A DNA stretch of 64,000 nt from VAZQ01 sp963753575 (GTDB taxonomy: Bacteria > Pseudomonadota > Alphaproteobacteria > Rhizobiales > Xanthobacteraceae): contig CAVWCR010000003.1 in NCBI GenBank assembly GCA_963753575.1, positions 4,650,001 to 4,714,000 on the forward strand. The letters are read 5' to 3'. Each line of letters opens with the position of its first letter. The stretch's first letter is position 1. Shown in pieces: positions 62,633 through 64,000 of this stretch. The notes beneath the pieces are model-generated. The model saw only the letters and a program-made list of their open reading frames with translations, did not search any database and was not told the origin of the DNA. A program made the position numbers and the translations under genes.

Positions 62633-64000
62633 ATGTCGGTTTCTTCAAGAACGCTCGATCCCGAGCTGTTGCTCGACCAGGCTGCCGGGCTGCATCGAAG
62701 CGGCCAGTTCGGCCAGGCCGAGCGGCTCTATGGCCAGATTCTCGCAGCCGACGCCGGTCACGTCGAGGCACGCTATCGGCTGGGCCTGCTGCGGGCCGAG
62801 CAGGGCCGCATGGCGGAGGCGCTCGAGCTCATCACCGCCACGGTCAAGGCCAAGCCTGATCATCTGTTCGCGCTGTCTGCTCAGGCGCTGCTGCTGAGCC
62901 AGGCCGGGCGTCTGGAGGAGGCGCTCGTTCCGCTCGAGCAGGCGCTCAAGGTCGACCCTGATTCGGTCGAGCTCAATAACAACCGCGGCAACGTCCTCTA
63001 TGCGCTCGACCGCTTCGAAGATGCGCTTGCGAGCTACGATCGTGCGCTGGTGCAGCAACCTGATTTTCCGCAGGCGCTCAGCAACCGGGGCGCCGTGCTC
63101 TCCAGGCTCGGCCGTCTGGCTGAGGCGGTGATAAGCTTTGAGCGATCGCTGGCGATCAGGCCCGGCGATATCGAGGTGCTTTGGAACCTCGCCGACGCCC
63201 AGATGCTGCTCGGGCGTCATGCGGACGCGATTGCAACTTATGACAAGATGATCGCGATCGCGCCGCAATATTCCGACGCCCATTCGCGCAAGATCTTCCT
63301 GCTCGACTTCATGCCGGCGCTCGGCTTCGCCGAGCATCAAGCGGCGCGCCACAAGTGGTACGAGGCCTGCGCCAAGCCGTTTGCGGTCAGGATTGCCCCG
63401 CACCAGAACATGCCGGACCCGTCACGGCGGCTGGTGATTGGCTATGTCTCGGGCGACTTCCGCGAGCACTCGGCGAGCCGTACCTTTGGGCCGGTGCTGC
63501 AGCATCATGACCATGATCAGTTCGAGGTGATCTGTTATTCGGGCGTGACGGCGGAGGACGACCGCACCCGCGCGTTCCAGGCGCTCTCCGACAAGTGGGT
63601 TGCTGCGTACGCGCTCTCCGACGATGCGCTGGCGGCGCGCATCCGCGCCGACAAGGTCGATATTTTGGTCGATCTCTCCGGGCACACTCACGGACAGAGG
63701 CTCGCGGTGTTTGCCCGCAAGCCCGCGCCCGTGCAGGTGACCGCCTGGGGACATGCGACCGGCACCGGGCTGCGCACCGTCGACTATCTGTTTTCCGACA
63801 CGGTCTCGGTGCCGGAAGCGGCGCGGCCGCTGTTCGCGGAGGCGATCTATGATCTGCCCTGCCAGATCACGTTCGAGGCAGCGCCCTACGCGCCCGCCGT
63901 GACCGAGCTGCCGGCGCTGCAACGCGGTGCGGTCACGTTCGGCTGCCTCAACCGGTTCGGCAAGGTGTCGGCGGCGGTGTTGCAGGTGTGGGCACGCATC
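62633..64000 (+). CDS. TPR-repeat O-GlcNAc-transferase/SPINDLY-like protein (partial, runs off window)
   Basis: At least 456 residues, open to the window end. About five or six TPR units (for example HVEARYRLGLLRAEQGRMAEALELI, VELNNNRGNVLYALDRFEDALASYDRAL) are followed by a GT41 catalytic region starting LVIGYVSGDFREHSASRTFG and ILVDLSGHTHGQRLAVFARKPAPVQVTAWGH. Bacterial members glycosylate proteins, sometimes flagellin, or work on polysaccharides. The start follows the rho hairpin by 50 bases. The C-terminus is not visible. Confidence 0.87.
   Translation, partial: MSVSSRTLDPELLLDQAAGLHRSGQFGQAERLYGQILAADAGHVEARYRLGLLRAEQGRMAEALELITATVKAKPDHLFALSAQALLLSQAGRLEEALVPLEQALKVDPDSVELNNNRGNVLYALDRFEDALASYDRALVQQPDFPQALSNRGAVLSRLGRLAEAVISFERSLAIRPGDIEVLWNLADAQMLLGRHADAIATYDKMIAIAPQYSDAHSRKIFLLDFMPALGFAEHQAARHKWYEACAKPFAVRIAPHQNMPDPSRRLVIGYVSGDFREHSASRTFGPVLQHHDHDQFEVICYSGVTAEDDRTRAFQALSDKWVAAYALSDDALAARIRADKVDILVDLSGHTHGQRLAVFARKPAPVQVTAWGHATGTGLRTVDYLFSDTVSVPEAARPLFAEAIYDLPCQITFEAAPYAPAVTELPALQRGAVTFGCLNRFGKVSAAVLQVWARI

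Overview
The window is high-GC chromosomal DNA from an alphaproteobacterium, most likely a member of the Hyphomicrobiales (Rhizobiales) near Bradyrhizobium, Rhodoplanes or Pseudolabrys. Support comes from gene order typical of that group (rho-hemJ-hemE-ppsR-maf; coaE-dnaQ-secB-fxsA-timA-mltA-smr; hisB/H/A/F/E-coaA; hslV-GNAT-hslU), a rhizobial-type pmtA, and palindromic repeats of a kind common in Bradyrhizobiaceae. No tRNA, rRNA or CRISPR array was seen. This rests on reading motifs and gene order; no database search was run.

Layout: 0-6.4 kb holds an FMN-binding oxidase-like protein, hemW, an intact IS5-type element lodged in a palindromic repeat, a frameshifted LpoA-like lipoprotein gene, rsmI and a YraN nuclease-fold gene. 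6.5-11.6 kb is accessory: an orphan Bug-type binding protein, a CPBP membrane protease and two tandem chemoreceptors, one of which seems to have lost its ligand domain. gshB (11.7 kb) resumes the core order. 12.9-18.5 kb carries a TIR-FGE chimera, a small secreted protein, a hybrid histidine kinase and an unknown membrane protein. 18.5-26.1 kb is a hydantoinase/oxoprolinase (hyuB-hyuA) plus SsuABC-like transporter operon.

26.1-34.8 kb is the histidine cluster (coaA, hisE, hisF, hisA, hisH, hisB, all on the minus strand), broken up by plus-strand genes: a DsbA-fold isomerase, a cNMP-binding/patatin phospholipase and a YeeE-type transporter. 35.6-38 kb is hslV-GNAT-hslU. 38-40.3 kb is a TIR-membrane-TPR protein with eight 48-residue repeats. 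40.5-44.1 kb is an ABC transporter plus isochorismatase-fold hydrolase operon behind a near-consensus sigma-54 promoter, suggesting nitrogen control. 44.2-49.4 kb is envelope, secretion and replication housekeeping.

49.6-57.4 kb is the most striking region: between coaE and maf, where aroE is often found in relatives, lies a membrane-lipid island with a GT21-like glycosyltransferase, a PlcP-like phospholipase C, phosphatidylserine decarboxylase, a membrane-anchored class-III aminotransferase, an Mpo1-like membrane protein, PmtA, and an Agt-like GT4 glycosyltransferase translationally coupled to pmtA. Together they could make phosphatidylcholine and, under phosphate limitation, convert it to diacylglycerol and then glycolipid; two candidate Pho boxes fit this. 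The window closes with maf, ppsR, hemE, hemJ, rho and a truncated TPR/O-GlcNAc-transferase-like gene.
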